From: CAYJLF01 sp964371055
Lineage (GTDB): Bacteria > Eisenbacteria > RBG-16-71-46 > CAIMUX01
Reading direction: 5' to 3'
Length of the DNA: 64,000 bases
Assembly (NCBI GenBank): GCA_964371055.1
Contig: CAYJLF010000002.1
Location: 186,001-250,000, forward strand
Each line of letters opens with the position of its first letter. Positions within the stretch are counted from its first letter, which is position 1. This document shows, piece by piece, positions 8,428 through 17,157 of this stretch. Position numbers and translations under genes: made by a program. Under the pieces are notes generated by a model. That model saw only the letters and a program-made list of their open reading frames with translations, ran no database searches and had not been told where the DNA came from.

Positions 8428-9744
8428 ATGGCCAGGCGATCCGACCGCTCCCGGTCACCCTCACTCCCGGGCCTGTCTACGTCTCGCGTGGCGGCGGGCC
8501 TCCTCGCCTGCTTGTTCTTCTTCGTCGCCGGCTCGTCCGCCGCCGCCTCTTCCCTCCGCTTCTTCGGCCATGGCGTCGATGACATCGACCGCGTGAAGAT
8601 CCTGATCGACGCGCCCGACTCTCCGGCGGACATCGGCGCGGGTGATTTCACGATCGAGCTCTGGGTGAAGGCGAACCCGGGGGAGAACGCGACGGCCGCG
8701 TGCGAGGCGGGACTCGACGGCTGGATCCATGGCGACATTCTCCTCGACCGGGATGTCTGGGGGCCGGGCGACCATGGCGACTTCGGCCTTTCGGTTTCGT
8801 CCCAGGGGGTCGCCTTCGGCGTGGCCGGCCTGCAGGGGTGGGGCAGTTTGTGCGGCCAGACGCCGGTCTGCGATGGCGCCTGGCATCACATTGCGGTGAC
8901 TCGCGCGGTGGCCTCGGGCGAGCTGCGCCTCTTCGTCGATGGCTGGCTCGATGCGATGGGGAGCGGCCCCGCCGGGGACCTCAGCTACCGCCACGGGCGG
9001 TCGGGCTATCCCAACGGTCCCTACCTGGTGCTGGGCGCGGAGAAGCACGACGCCGGAGCGGGCTACCCCTCGTTCCGGGGCTGGATCGACGAGTTGCGCC
9101 TGTCGACCGTCGTTCGCTACGACGTCGAGCAGTTTCCCCGCCCGCAGGCGCCCTTCGCCCCGGACGCCTACACCGCCGCGCTCTACCACTTCGACGAGGG
9201 GAGCGGCCTCGTGGCCGGCGACGGTTCGGGGCACCCTTCGGGGCCTTCGCACGGCACGCTCCACGTCGGTGGGAGTCCCGCCGGTCCGGCCTGGTCGGCG
9301 GAGACGCCGTTCGCCGGCGCCTCTTCGCCCGACGATCCCTACGGGAATGGCGGCAGTTGCCCGGACGAGAACTGCGGGATGGTCTTCTCCGACGGTCCGG
9401 TGCACTGGGGGCTGCACGCCGCCCCGAATCCGATCGGAGAGCGCTGCGTGCTGACCCTGCGCGCGCACACGGCCGACGGCAGCCTTCCGGTCGCGCCGGG
9501 CTCGTTCCAGAGCGATGACGCGATCGACCCCCGGGTGCCCCGTGCCCTCACCGTGCACGATCCGGGAGGCCGGGTAGTCGCACGGCTTCTCCCGGAACGG
9601 ACGGAGAACGGGGCGGGTGCGCCCTCGCTCCGTTTCTCGTGGGACGGTCGCGGACGCAGCGGCGAACGCGTCGCCTCGGGCCTCTACTGGGCCCGCGTCG
9701 AGAGCGATCCGCGCGTGAGAACGCGCCTCATCGTGATTCGATGA
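8428..9744 (+). CDS. Secreted LamG-fold protein with FlgD-like C-terminal module
   Basis: Protein of 438 residues. ATG 8428 follows ACGGAGG. Signal peptide to about residue 40 (GLLACLFFFVAGSSAAA). Residues 45-290 form a concanavalin/LamG (Laminin_G_3) domain: DFTIELWVKA, DGAWHHIAVTR, GELRLFVDGWLD, GWIDELRLS and a YHFDEGSG strand are classic. A short linker leads to a C-terminal beta-sandwich of about 90 residues with APNPIGERCVLTL, a WDGRGRSGERV turn and the final GLYWARVES strand, the FlgD-like Ig module. Such modules end exported proteins in several phyla and resemble type IX secretion C-terminal domains. Likely a surface or secreted carbohydrate- or protein-binding protein; the ligand is unknown. 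Confidence 0.88.
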   Translation: MARRSDRSRSPSLPGLSTSRVAAGLLACLFFFVAGSSAAASSLRFFGHGVDDIDRVKILIDAPDSPADIGAGDFTIELWVKANPGENATAACEAGLDGWIHGDILLDRDVWGPGDHGDFGLSVSSQGVAFGVAGLQGWGSLCGQTPVCDGAWHHIAVTRAVASGELRLFVDGWLDAMGSGPAGDLSYRHGRSGYPNGPYLVLGAEKHDAGAGYPSFRGWIDELRLSTVVRYDVEQFPRPQAPFAPDAYTAALYHFDEGSGLVAGDGSGHPSGPSHGTLHVGGSPAGPAWSAETPFAGASSPDDPYGNGGSCPDENCGMVFSDGPVHWGLHAAPNPIGERCVLTLRAHTADGSLPVAPGSFQSDDAIDPRVPRALTVHDPGGRVVARLLPERTENGAGAPSLRFSWDGRGRSGERVASGLYWARVESDPRVRTRLIVIR

Positions 9745-9781
9745 GATGAGTCTCCGGGGCGATCCGCGGAGAAAGGGGGAG

Positions 9782-9829
9782 GGCCTCGTCCACGCGGTCG
9801 GGGTTAGATCCGCGCGTCCGAGGCCCTGG
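9782..9829. terminator. Bidirectional hairpin between convergent genes
   Basis: AGGGCCTCG (9782-9790) pairs with CGAGGCCCT (9821-9829), and an inner CGCGG/CCGCG helix extends the stem. It lies between the stops at 9744 and 9870. There is no strong T tract, so termination may be weak or may need Rho. Confidence 0.5.
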
Positions 9830-9869
9830 TGGGCGTCCAGGTAGGTGCAGCGAGGGGGGACTGGATCGC

Positions 9870-10658
9870 CTACGACTCCTTGATCTCGATGCGGGAGCGC
9901 ATCTGCTCTTCGTCGATCTTGCCGTCGGAGTAGAGGCGGAGATCGTCGATCGACGCTTTGACGGTGAGCTTGCGGATCTTCTTGTCCTTCGGCAGGTCGA
10001 GGTCGCTGAACTTCGCCATGATCTTGACCTGCTGGCCGGCGGGCAGTCCGGAGAGCACCTCGCCGTAGTCCATCAGGACCATGACCAGCTCGTCCCGCGC
10101 CCGCTCGTACTTCTTCCATTGCCGGTCGCGCCGCGTGCCGCGGTCGACCTTGTCCTTCTGATCGGACTTGTCGGATCCCGGCGACTCCTCGAGTTCGAGC
10201 ACCTCGCCATCCTTGCCGCGGATGGAGACCTCGCCGTCTTTGATGATGATCTCGCCGTGGTCATCGAGGTAGATCGACTTGTCGCCGTTATCGCCCCGGC
10301 GGATGGTGATCTGCTTCTGCTTCTCGAAGGGCCAGAACGACCACGACCGGTGCCGGCCATCCTCGTCCCACCACCAGTCGGTCAGGCTGGCCGAGAAGAG
10401 GAAGAGCACGCCGGAGCCTTCGTCCTCGAACCCCTCGGTCACGTTCTTGCCCGAGACGAGGAAGTTCGGACTGTCGACCAGCATCTCGTCGATGGCCCGT
10501 TCCATCACCTCGATCTGTCGTTCCAGCTTGGTCGGTCGGTCGCCGGCCGCGGCGGGGGTCGATGTGAGCAAGGCGAGGGTCAGGGCGGCGAGGGCGGGCA
10601 GGGCGATGGCAATGCGGGCGGCGGATGGGTTCAGGATCTGCGGTGTAAAGCGGTTCAT
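9870..10658 (-). CDS. Exported protein of unknown function, charged C-terminal region
   Basis: Protein of 262 residues. ATG 10658 (MNRFTPQIL) is supported by CCTCCT at 10665-10670 (AGGAGG on this strand); an open frame extends further upstream but reads as spurious arginine/serine-rich sequence. Signal peptide to about residue 42 (ALTLALLTSTPAAAG). Then comes a helix (KLERQIEVMERAIDEML), a beta-rich part with alternating D/G (SIYLDDHGEIIIKDGEVSI), a Lys/Asp-rich linker and a C-terminal domain with MDYGEVLSGLPAGQQVKI and LYSDGKIDEEQMRSRI. From memory, a DYG-x-x-L-x-x-LP pattern occurs in uncharacterised exported proteins of Acidobacteria-like genomes. No catalytic motif is visible. Location: periplasm or secreted. 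Function unknown. Confidence 0.78.
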   Translation of the reverse strand: MNRFTPQILNPSAARIAIALPALAALTLALLTSTPAAAGDRPTKLERQIEVMERAIDEMLVDSPNFLVSGKNVTEGFEDEGSGVLFLFSASLTDWWWDEDGRHRSWSFWPFEKQKQITIRRGDNGDKSIYLDDHGEIIIKDGEVSIRGKDGEVLELEESPGSDKSDQKDKVDRGTRRDRQWKKYERARDELVMVLMDYGEVLSGLPAGQQVKIMAKFSDLDLPKDKKIRKLTVKASIDDLRLYSDGKIDEEQMRSRIEIKES

Positions 10659-10758
10659 GGCCGGCCTCCTGTGAATTCCTTGGGTCGATCCAACTGCTAG
10701 ACGAAGGATCGCGCCGTAGGTTGCAGAGAGGATTCGGGGTCGGGGAATCCCTGACCCG

Positions 10759-12702
10759 TTAGAGGATCTCGGAAGCCTCGAACTCGAAGAGGATTCCGTC
10801 GCCCACGCCCCGCTCGTGCATCGGGTGGAGCATCCGCAAATGGTCGCGCAGCGCGTTGAACTGCGCCTCGTCGCAGAGTGGAACGGCGTGGAATCCACGC
10901 CCGTCCTCGTTCGGCTCTAACCGATTGCGGTGCAATGCAATCCACCGGACTTGGTGGTCCTGGAGAGTGCGGCGCAGGGCCCCCTTGAGCTGCCCCCGCT
11001 GCCCCTCGGGCAGGTTGTCGATCCAGCCGGGGGTGGCCAGGTTCTGGACCAGGGTCTCCCAGTGGGGAGCACCGAATGGCCCCCCCTCCTGCGGCGAGTG
11101 CAGCGGCATGGCCGACGCCACGCCGAGGACCAGCCGCTGCCGATGGATCGTCTGGTAGAGCAGGCTCTCCCGGGCCGGCATCGCGGGGAGCGAGATAAGG
11201 CCGTAGTAGCCGGGGAGCGGCGGGACCATGCCATAGAGCTCAGGGACTTCGACCTTCGCCATCGGCAGCGGGGCGGAGAGGGACTCGAAGAGGAGGACGG
11301 CGCCGGCGATCAGCTCGCCACGTGACAGTCTCCCCGCCGCGCCCCGCCCCGCGGGCGGAATCGCGACCGGAGCACGGCCCCGCCTTCGTCTCGCCGCCGC
11401 CGCCCAGCCGAACGCGATCGTCAGGGCCAGGCAGATTCCCATCGGCGCGGCATAGCGGATCGGGGTCCGGGATCCGCCGAGAAACGGCACCGCCCGCGCC
11501 AGGAACGACTGCGGCAACGGCGGCCGCTCCATCACGCTCCCCGCGACATGCAGCCTCGGGCCGAGCGCCAGGACCGCGAAGAGGAGGAATCCCCAGAACC
11601 AGCGCCGTCCCTGCCGCGCCCGGAAGAGGCCGATCGCGCTGACCACGAAGAGGACGAGGGCGACCCATCCCAGTGAAAGCCCGAAGCCGCCGTCTCCTTG
11701 ATGCCACCGCGCCGTCAGCGCGTGGAAGGGCCCGCCGAAGAGCGGATGCCGCGGGTTGGGGAGGAAGAAGTCGAGGAGGTCGGCGGAGAAGAAAGAGGCG
11801 AGCCCTGGATCGAAGCTGGTGCTCCCCTGGGCCAGACGCCGGCGCAGTTCGACCGCGAAGGGGACGAGGAAGGCGAGGACGACGAGCGCGAGTGTGACCA
11901 TCGGACCGGCCCATCGGGTGCGTCCGGTCGTCGCTTGGGCTGCGGCGCCGTCCGCCGCCGGTCCGTCGCTGATGCGCCCCAACAAAGGGATCAGGAGGAG
12001 GATCGCGGCGTAAGCCGAGTACTCCAGCGACGCGTAGAGCAGAAGGACGAACGCGCCCACGATCCGCACCAGCCCCCACGGCGTCCGATGCCGAAGCCAC
12101 GCCACCCAGGCCCAGAGCAGCAGCACCAGAAGCTCGGTTGCGATCACGTGCAGTCGCACCGTGTTGGCGAAGCGATAGTTGCTGAACGCGAAGATCAACC
12201 CGGCCAGGACCGCCGCGCCGCGGTGCCCGGTGAGGGCATGGGCGAGCCGGTAGATGAAGTAACCGCTCAGAAGGAACGAGGCGATCAGCAGGAGGTTGTT
12301 GGCCACGAGGAGGGGAGTGGCGGCGGCGGTTCCGGCGCCCGGGGAGAGAAGCGATGTCAGAGCTTGCACCGGCAGAGATGCGATCCCATAGGTGAAGCTG
12401 TAGGTGTGAAGGGCCAGGCTCGTGCCGTTCGGATGGAACAGCCAGTCGGTCGACAGAGGACTTACTCCCTGCGCCAGCGCGGTCCGAGTCCACCAGAGGT
12501 TCCAGATCCCGATGAAGGCGTCGCCTCCCCCGCCGGAGTGCAGCATCAGGCGTGACAGGGAGAGCGGCAACGGGGAGGTCATCCCGAGCGTGACGAGGAG
12601 GAACCCGAGGAGCGTCGATCCGCGGAAACGGAGGCCCCCCACCGGTGCAAGCAACGCGCCGCCGGCAACAACGCAGACGAAGAGGAAGAGCCAGTCCGTC
12701 AT
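10759..12702 (-). CDS. Polytopic membrane protein, probable GT-C-type glycosyltransferase
   Basis: Protein of 647 residues with roughly a dozen hydrophobic segments in the first 450 residues and a soluble C-terminal part. The first extracytoplasmic loop carries GGDAFIGIWNLWWTRTAL and LFHPNGTSLALHTYS. An acidic residue in this loop is the hallmark of GT-C enzymes that take sugars from polyprenyl-phosphate donors, and the sequence matches large uncharacterised membrane proteins in that group. The C-terminal 170 residues hold no recognised domain. Start ATG 12702; only a weak GGGGGAT lies upstream. It runs in the same direction as ggt, 96 bp downstream of it. Donor and acceptor are unknown. Confidence 0.72.
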   Translation of the reverse strand: MTDWLFLFVCVVAGGALLAPVGGLRFRGSTLLGFLLVTLGMTSPLPLSLSRLMLHSGGGGDAFIGIWNLWWTRTALAQGVSPLSTDWLFHPNGTSLALHTYSFTYGIASLPVQALTSLLSPGAGTAAATPLLVANNLLLIASFLLSGYFIYRLAHALTGHRGAAVLAGLIFAFSNYRFANTVRLHVIATELLVLLLWAWVAWLRHRTPWGLVRIVGAFVLLLYASLEYSAYAAILLLIPLLGRISDGPAADGAAAQATTGRTRWAGPMVTLALVVLAFLVPFAVELRRRLAQGSTSFDPGLASFFSADLLDFFLPNPRHPLFGGPFHALTARWHQGDGGFGLSLGWVALVLFVVSAIGLFRARQGRRWFWGFLLFAVLALGPRLHVAGSVMERPPLPQSFLARAVPFLGGSRTPIRYAAPMGICLALTIAFGWAAAARRRRGRAPVAIPPAGRGAAGRLSRGELIAGAVLLFESLSAPLPMAKVEVPELYGMVPPLPGYYGLISLPAMPARESLLYQTIHRQRLVLGVASAMPLHSPQEGGPFGAPHWETLVQNLATPGWIDNLPEGQRGQLKGALRRTLQDHQVRWIALHRNRLEPNEDGRGFHAVPLCDEAQFNALRDHLRMLHPMHERGVGDGILFEFEASEIL

Positions 12703-12798
12703 TCCAGGATCCCCCGGGATCGCGGCGCGGCCGCGGTCGTCTGTGTGTCCCCACCGTAGTTCCGAGACGTGTTTCGCGGTACAGGTCGGCGCGACATC

Positions 12799-14643
12799 TC
12801 AGATGCCGACCGCGGCGCCCTCGCCGCGTGGGTCGGTGGCGCCCAGGAGAGACCCGGTGGGGAGGATCTCGATCGCCTGCACGAAGCCGGTGCCGTCCCA
12901 CGGACCGCCTCGCACCGGATCGTGGCCCACGCGTCGCAGGCGGCGACGGAGGTCGGCGGGGAGACGTGCCTCGAACCGCACCCGGTCGTGAGGGTCGAAG
13001 TCCCAGCGTGGCGCTTCGAGGATCGCAGCCAGCCGATCGGTCGGGTCGAGCGCGGCGCGCTCGCTCCTTCGCGCCTGCGACCAACCGTCGTCGACCATCG
13101 GAGCCGGGCCGGGCCACGGCGGCGCGCCGGCCAGCAAGGCGCGGACGACCTGCAGGTTGACCGTGATCTGGTTCATCGCTCCCGGCGTGCCGCCGACCAC
13201 CCAGGGCCGCCCCTCGCGCAGCAGCATCCACGAGTTGAGGGTGTGCCGTGCCCGGCGGCCGGGCTCGCGCCGGTTCGCGCTTCGGGGATGGGTCGAAAAG
13301 CCGGCCGCCCGGTTGTTGAGGATGATCCCGGTCTCCGGCTCGAGGAAGCCTCCGCCGAAGGGGTGGAAGATGCTCTGGATCAACCCCACGGCATTGCCGT
13401 CGCCATCGACGGCGCAGAGGTAGGTGGTGTCGCTCCCCGCGTCGATTCCGCCGCTCTCCGCGAGGCCGGCGCGGGCGAACGCCTCGACGATCGCGGTCTG
13501 GCCGGCGCCGGCGGCGGCGAAACTCTGCCAGACAAGCTCCCGGAGGCGGAGGGAGGTCGGTGGATCCGGCTGGGCCCGAAGCCGGGCGCGCTGCTCCGTG
13601 CGGGAGCGGAGCACGGTATCCCGGGCCGAGCTGCCGATGAGTGTGCTCCACGCGCGGATCGTCTCGGGCGCGAGAAGCGCGTCGATCAACTCCTCCTCGG
13701 GGACCGGCAGCGCCCGCGGTTCGCCGAGGAAGAGGTCTCCCACCGCACGGACGATCTTCATCGCCTCGATCTGGTGGTGAAGCTCCAGCCACTCGTCCGC
13801 CGGGCCGGTCGCCTCGAGGAGCGAACAGGCGAGGGGAAGGAGGATCCCCTGGCTCGGGAGCGGCTGTTCGAGCATCGCGACCGCGGTCGTGCTGCTGTCG
13901 GTGGTGCGGAGGCCGAGGGGGAGGCCGAGGCGATGCTCGATCGGCGCGCGGAGCTCTGCCTCGTGCCGCTCGAGGTCTTCCGCGGACAGGGCCCCTCCGG
14001 CGTTGCGTATGCCACGGACGAGGCGCCGCGCGATGCTCCCCTGATAGAACGACTCGGCCCCTTCCTGCGCGAGGCTCTTCAGCGTGCGCGCGAGAGGAGC
14101 GGGACGGCAGACCGAGCCGGCCGTCAGCGGCGTTCCGCCGGCGGTCAGAAAGAGAGAGGCGAGCCCGGGATCGGCGGCGAGGGCGGCCCGTTCGCGATGG
14201 AGGATCGATGCCATCCGGCACGAGACGGCGAACCCCTCCTCGGCCAGCCGCCGCGCGGGCTCCAGCAGCGCATCCCAATCGAGCCGTCCCCAGCCGTACG
14301 ACGCTTCGTCCCAGGCGCTCACGCCGCCGGGCACGGTCAGGGAGAGGGGGCCGCGCCGGAACGATCCAGCGTCCGCGGCCGTCGTGACCCCCTCAGGGAG
14401 CACGCCGCTGCCGTTGATCGCGGAAACCGTTCCATCGGCGGCATCGAAGAGGAGCAGGAAGGCATCGCCGCCCAGACCGCTGGCGGAGGGCTCGACGACC
14501 GACAGCACCGCGGCGGCCGCGATGGCGGCGTCGACGGCATGCCCGCCGGCTCGCAGCATGTCGGCGCCCGCCTCCGCGGCCAGCGGATGGGACGCGACCA
14601 TCATGCCGCGGCGGGCGATCGTCGGGGGACGGATGTGTCTCAT
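12799..14643 (-). CDS. ggt: Gamma-glutamyltransferase / glutathione hydrolase family
   Basis: Protein of about 614 residues from ATG 14643 (MRHIRPPTIARRGMMVASHP). The frame is open for another 46 codons upstream, but that part is arginine-rich and unlike the family, and I see no clear ribosome site for either start. The N-terminal half has ASHPLAAEAGADMLRAGGHA and DAAIAAAAVLSVVEPSASGL, both typical. The autoprocessing nucleophile should be the first Thr of DTTYLCAVDGDGNAVG (about residue 406), followed by GFLEPETGIILNNRAAGFS as in the small subunit. The enzyme is an N-terminal nucleophile hydrolase acting on glutathione or other gamma-glutamyl compounds, usually exported. No signal peptide is evident from this start, so location is open. 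Family call strong. Confidence 0.9.
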   Translation of the reverse strand: MRHIRPPTIARRGMMVASHPLAAEAGADMLRAGGHAVDAAIAAAAVLSVVEPSASGLGGDAFLLLFDAADGTVSAINGSGVLPEGVTTAADAGSFRRGPLSLTVPGGVSAWDEASYGWGRLDWDALLEPARRLAEEGFAVSCRMASILHRERAALAADPGLASLFLTAGGTPLTAGSVCRPAPLARTLKSLAQEGAESFYQGSIARRLVRGIRNAGGALSAEDLERHEAELRAPIEHRLGLPLGLRTTDSSTTAVAMLEQPLPSQGILLPLACSLLEATGPADEWLELHHQIEAMKIVRAVGDLFLGEPRALPVPEEELIDALLAPETIRAWSTLIGSSARDTVLRSRTEQRARLRAQPDPPTSLRLRELVWQSFAAAGAGQTAIVEAFARAGLAESGGIDAGSDTTYLCAVDGDGNAVGLIQSIFHPFGGGFLEPETGIILNNRAAGFSTHPRSANRREPGRRARHTLNSWMLLREGRPWVVGGTPGAMNQITVNLQVVRALLAGAPPWPGPAPMVDDGWSQARRSERAALDPTDRLAAILEAPRWDFDPHDRVRFEARLPADLRRRLRRVGHDPVRGGPWDGTGFVQAIEILPTGSLLGATDPRGEGAAVGI

Positions 14644-15044
14644 GGCGCGCCGATGGAACCACACGGAATCGGTCCTGACCAGCGGGGAGAATGGGGCGCG
14701 GTGACGGGCGCGGCCGGGACGGAAGGAGCCCGTCTGGGAACGCGCCACCCGCGTTGTAATGCGATGGCGACTGATTCTCACCCTTGTGCGAGGAGCGTCT
14801 TGTGAGAGATCATGATCTCAGGTAGTAGATCCGCTGATGGGCGACCCTCGGCCGGCGGTCGCCCCGGCGCGGCAGCGACCGCTCCACATCGGACCGCCGG
14901 CGGCCGATCTCTGAGGGGTGAGCGGGCGGGACCGTTCGGCAGGGGGCCGGACGGCCCGAAGGCCCGTTCGTGCCCTGGTCCGGAGCGCGGAGCAACGGTC
15001 AGGTGGCGTGGCGCCCTTCGCCGCGCGTGGGGAAGGAGCAAGCC
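14644..15044. promoter_or_regulatory. Divergent ggt / cysE control region with palindrome
   Basis: This 401-bp non-coding stretch separates the divergent ggt and cysE genes. It contains a perfect 14-bp palindrome, GAGATCATGATCTC (14806-14819). The palindrome fills the 17-base gap between TTGTGA (14800-14805) and TAGTAG (14823-14828), a possible plus-strand promoter with a weak -10. A leader of about 210 nt to cysE would follow. I looked for T-box and SAM-riboswitch signatures and did not find them. The rest is GC-rich sequence with small hairpins only. Confidence 0.4.
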
Positions 15045-15983
15045 GTGAAACGGCACCCGTTGTCGAGCAAGCTGCGCGAGATCACGCAGAGCATCGTGGC
15101 GAGCTATGGGGAAGGCGAGGTCAAGGCGCATAACATCGACCCCGATCTTCGCCTGCCGTCGCGCGAGTCCGCGATCCGGATCCTGGAGCGGCTCCTCTCG
15201 GTCTTCTATCCCGGGTACCACGGGGTGCAGCATTTGACCGAGGAGAATGTCGCCTTCCACGTCGGATCGATCCTCGACGAAGTCGCCGAAGAGCTCTCCG
15301 AGCAGGTCTACCTCGCCTTCTACTTCGAGTGCCGGAAGAACGGCAACGGCATCACCGGCCGGTGCGAGCATTGCGCCGAACGGGCGGAAGAGGTGATCGA
15401 TCGGTTCTTCGCCGGACTGGCGGAACTGCGCCGCCGTCTCGCCCATGACGTGCAGGCCGCTTACGACGGCGATCCCGCGGCGAGCAGTCTGGCCGAGATC
15501 ATCTTCGCCTATCCCGGCCTCCGCGCCATCACGGTCTATCGAATCGCGCACGAGCTGCACGACCTCGGCGTGCCGTTGCTGCCGCGCATCATGACGGAGT
15601 GGGCGCACATGGAGACCGGGATCGACATCCACCCCGGGGCGCGCATCGGCAAGTCGTTCTTCATCGACCATGGAACCGGCGTGGTGGTCGGCGAGACGAC
15701 CGACATCGGCGAGGGGGTGAAGATCTACCAGGGGGTGACCCTGGGCGCCCTCTCCTTCCCGAAGGACGAGCGGGGCAAGATCATCCGCGGCGCCAAGCGC
15801 CACCCGACGATCGAGGACGGGGTCGTCATCTACGCCGGCGCGACGATCCTCGGCGGGAACACCGTCATCGGCCAGGGTGCGGTCATCGGGGGCAACACCT
15901 GGATCATCGAATCGGTCCCGCCGCACACCAAGGTGTTGAACGAGACCCGGACGGTCCGGCTCGAGCCGAACCACCGGAGATAA
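15045..15983 (+). CDS. cysE: Serine O-acetyltransferase
   Basis: Protein of 312 residues. GTG 15045 (VKRHPLSS) follows GGAAGGAG (15031-15038); the longer open frame is unlike the family. It makes O-acetylserine from serine and acetyl-CoA, the first step of cysteine synthesis. An N-terminal helical part (residues 1-185) ends in SLAEIIFAYPGLRAITVYRI and HELHDLGVPLLPR. A left-handed beta-helix of hexapeptide repeats follows, with IDIHPGARIGKSFFIDHGTG and VVGETTDIGEGVKIYQGVTL, where the family's catalytic His is in FFIDHGTG. The long N-terminal part resembles the EpsC-type subgroup. The C-terminus ends within hexapeptide-derived sequence (KVLNETRTVRLEPNHRR). cysK begins 38 bp downstream, a clear operon. 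Confidence 0.94.
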   Translation: MKRHPLSSKLREITQSIVASYGEGEVKAHNIDPDLRLPSRESAIRILERLLSVFYPGYHGVQHLTEENVAFHVGSILDEVAEELSEQVYLAFYFECRKNGNGITGRCEHCAERAEEVIDRFFAGLAELRRRLAHDVQAAYDGDPAASSLAEIIFAYPGLRAITVYRIAHELHDLGVPLLPRIMTEWAHMETGIDIHPGARIGKSFFIDHGTGVVVGETTDIGEGVKIYQGVTLGALSFPKDERGKIIRGAKRHPTIEDGVVIYAGATILGGNTVIGQGAVIGGNTWIIESVPPHTKVLNETRTVRLEPNHRR

Positions 15984-15991
15984 CCCCGGCC

Positions 15992-16009
15992 GGCGGCCGC
16001 GCGGCCGCC
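15992..16009. repeat. Perfect 18-bp GC palindrome in cysE-cysK gap
   Basis: GGCGGCCGCGCGGCCGCC is identical to its reverse complement and lies between the cysE stop and the cysK ribosome site (GGAGG, 16011-16015). It could form a short hairpin that tunes cysK translation or stabilises the message. With such GC-rich sequence, chance is also possible. Confidence 0.45.
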
Positions 16010-16021
16010 TGGAGGAACGAT

Positions 16022-17014
16022 ATGGAGCGGATCTACGGCAGCATCCTGGAGACGATCGGCCGCACGCCGCTGGTGCGCGCGCCGAGAGTGACCCGCGGCC
16101 TCAAGGCGGACGTGGTCTTCAAGCTCGAGTCGTTCAACCCGATGTCGAGCGTCAAGGATCGCATCGGCCTCGCGATGATCGAGGATGCCCTCGCCCGGGA
16201 GGTGATCCGGCCCGGCACCGTCGTCATCGAACCGACATCGGGCAACACCGGCATCGGCCTGGCCTTCGTCTGCGCGGCGAAGGGGATCCCGCTCGTCCTC
16301 ACGATGCCCGAGACGATGTCGATCGAGCGGCGGAAGATCCTCGTCGCGCTCGGGGCGAAGCTGGTTCTCACCGACGGCGCCAAAGGGATGAAGGGAGCGA
16401 TCACGCGCGCGCAGGAGCTGCACGCGGAGACACCCGGCTCGGTCCTGATCGGGCAGTTCGTCAATCCCGCGAACCCGGAGATCCACCGCCAGACGACCGC
16501 GCTCGAGATCTGGGAGGACACCGCGGGCAAGATCGACATCTTCATCGCCGGCGTCGGCACCGGCGGTACGATCACCGGATGCGGAGAGGTGCTGAAGGCC
16601 CGCAAGCCGTCGATTCGGACGGTGGCGGTCGAGCCTGTGACCTCGCCGGTCCTGACGCAGTATCTCGCCGGGCAGGAGTTGCAGCCCGGGCCGCACAAGA
16701 TCCAGGGGATCGGCGCGGGATTCGTGCCGGAGGTGCTGAATACCAAGGTCCTCGATGAAGTCATCCAGGTGACGAACGACCAGGCGATGGAGACGGCGCG
16801 CCGCCTCTGCCGCGAAGAGGGGCTGATGGTCGGCATCTCTTCCGGCGCGGTCGCGCACGCGGCCTTCACCCTGGCCGCCCGCCCGGAGAACGCCGGCCAG
16901 ATGATCGTCGCGGTCCTGGCCAGCCACGGCGAGCGCTACCTCAGCACCGCGCTCTACGAGTTCCCCGAAGAGGAGGCGAAGCCGGCGACCGATCCGGGGC
17001 ATCCGGTGGTCTGA
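16022..17014 (+). CDS. cysK: Cysteine synthase A (O-acetylserine sulfhydrylase)
   Basis: Protein of 330 residues from ATG 16022, preceded by GGAGG. The open frame extends upstream through cysE but only as a shadow. It is a PLP enzyme joining O-acetylserine and sulfide to give cysteine. The PLP lysine is K45 in SSVKDRIG. The substrate loop is EPTSGNTGIGLAF and the phosphate-binding loop is GVGTGGTITG. The C-terminal GLMVGISSGAVAHAA holds the serine that contacts the pyridine nitrogen. Length is normal. Pairing with cysE suggests the cysteine synthase complex, although the CysE C-terminus here does not end in the Ile typical of that interaction. Confidence 0.96.
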   Translation: MERIYGSILETIGRTPLVRAPRVTRGLKADVVFKLESFNPMSSVKDRIGLAMIEDALAREVIRPGTVVIEPTSGNTGIGLAFVCAAKGIPLVLTMPETMSIERRKILVALGAKLVLTDGAKGMKGAITRAQELHAETPGSVLIGQFVNPANPEIHRQTTALEIWEDTAGKIDIFIAGVGTGGTITGCGEVLKARKPSIRTVAVEPVTSPVLTQYLAGQELQPGPHKIQGIGAGFVPEVLNTKVLDEVIQVTNDQAMETARRLCREEGLMVGISSGAVAHAAFTLAARPENAGQMIVAVLASHGERYLSTALYEFPEEEAKPATDPGHPVV

Positions 17015-17041
17015 GACTGATCCCGCAGTTTGTGCCCGCGC

Positions 17042-17075
17042 GGCCCCGCGCCCGGTTTCGGCCGGAGGCGGGGCC
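17042..17075 (+). terminator. Hairpin downstream of cysK
   Basis: GGCCCCGC (17042-17049) pairs with GCGGGGCC (17068-17075), with an inner CCGG/CCGG pair, followed by GTCTTG. This is a plausible intrinsic terminator for cysE-cysK with a poor U tract. Confidence 0.5.
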
Positions 17076-17157
17076 GTCTTGCGCCTCCCGAGGATCTCCG
17101 GCCGTCGCTCGCGGCGATCTGCTATCCTCGCGTTGCTGCACGGGGTCGGAAGGGACC

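Noticed and set aside
8258..8464. Small minus-strand open frame of 68 codons over the promoter of the LamG gene
   Set aside because: It lacks a ribosome site and a recognisable product and covers the candidate promoter and the start of the LamG gene.
14644..15044. T-box or SAM riboswitch in the long cysE leader
   Set aside because: I checked for a T-box GGTGG-N-ACCGCG element and for SAM-I stem signatures. Only partial GC-rich similarity appears, which is expected by chance here.
15599..16021. A longer cysK reading frame beginning inside cysE
   Set aside because: The upstream part is a frame-shifted reading of cysE. ATG 16022 with GGAGG gives the canonical cysteine synthase N-terminus.
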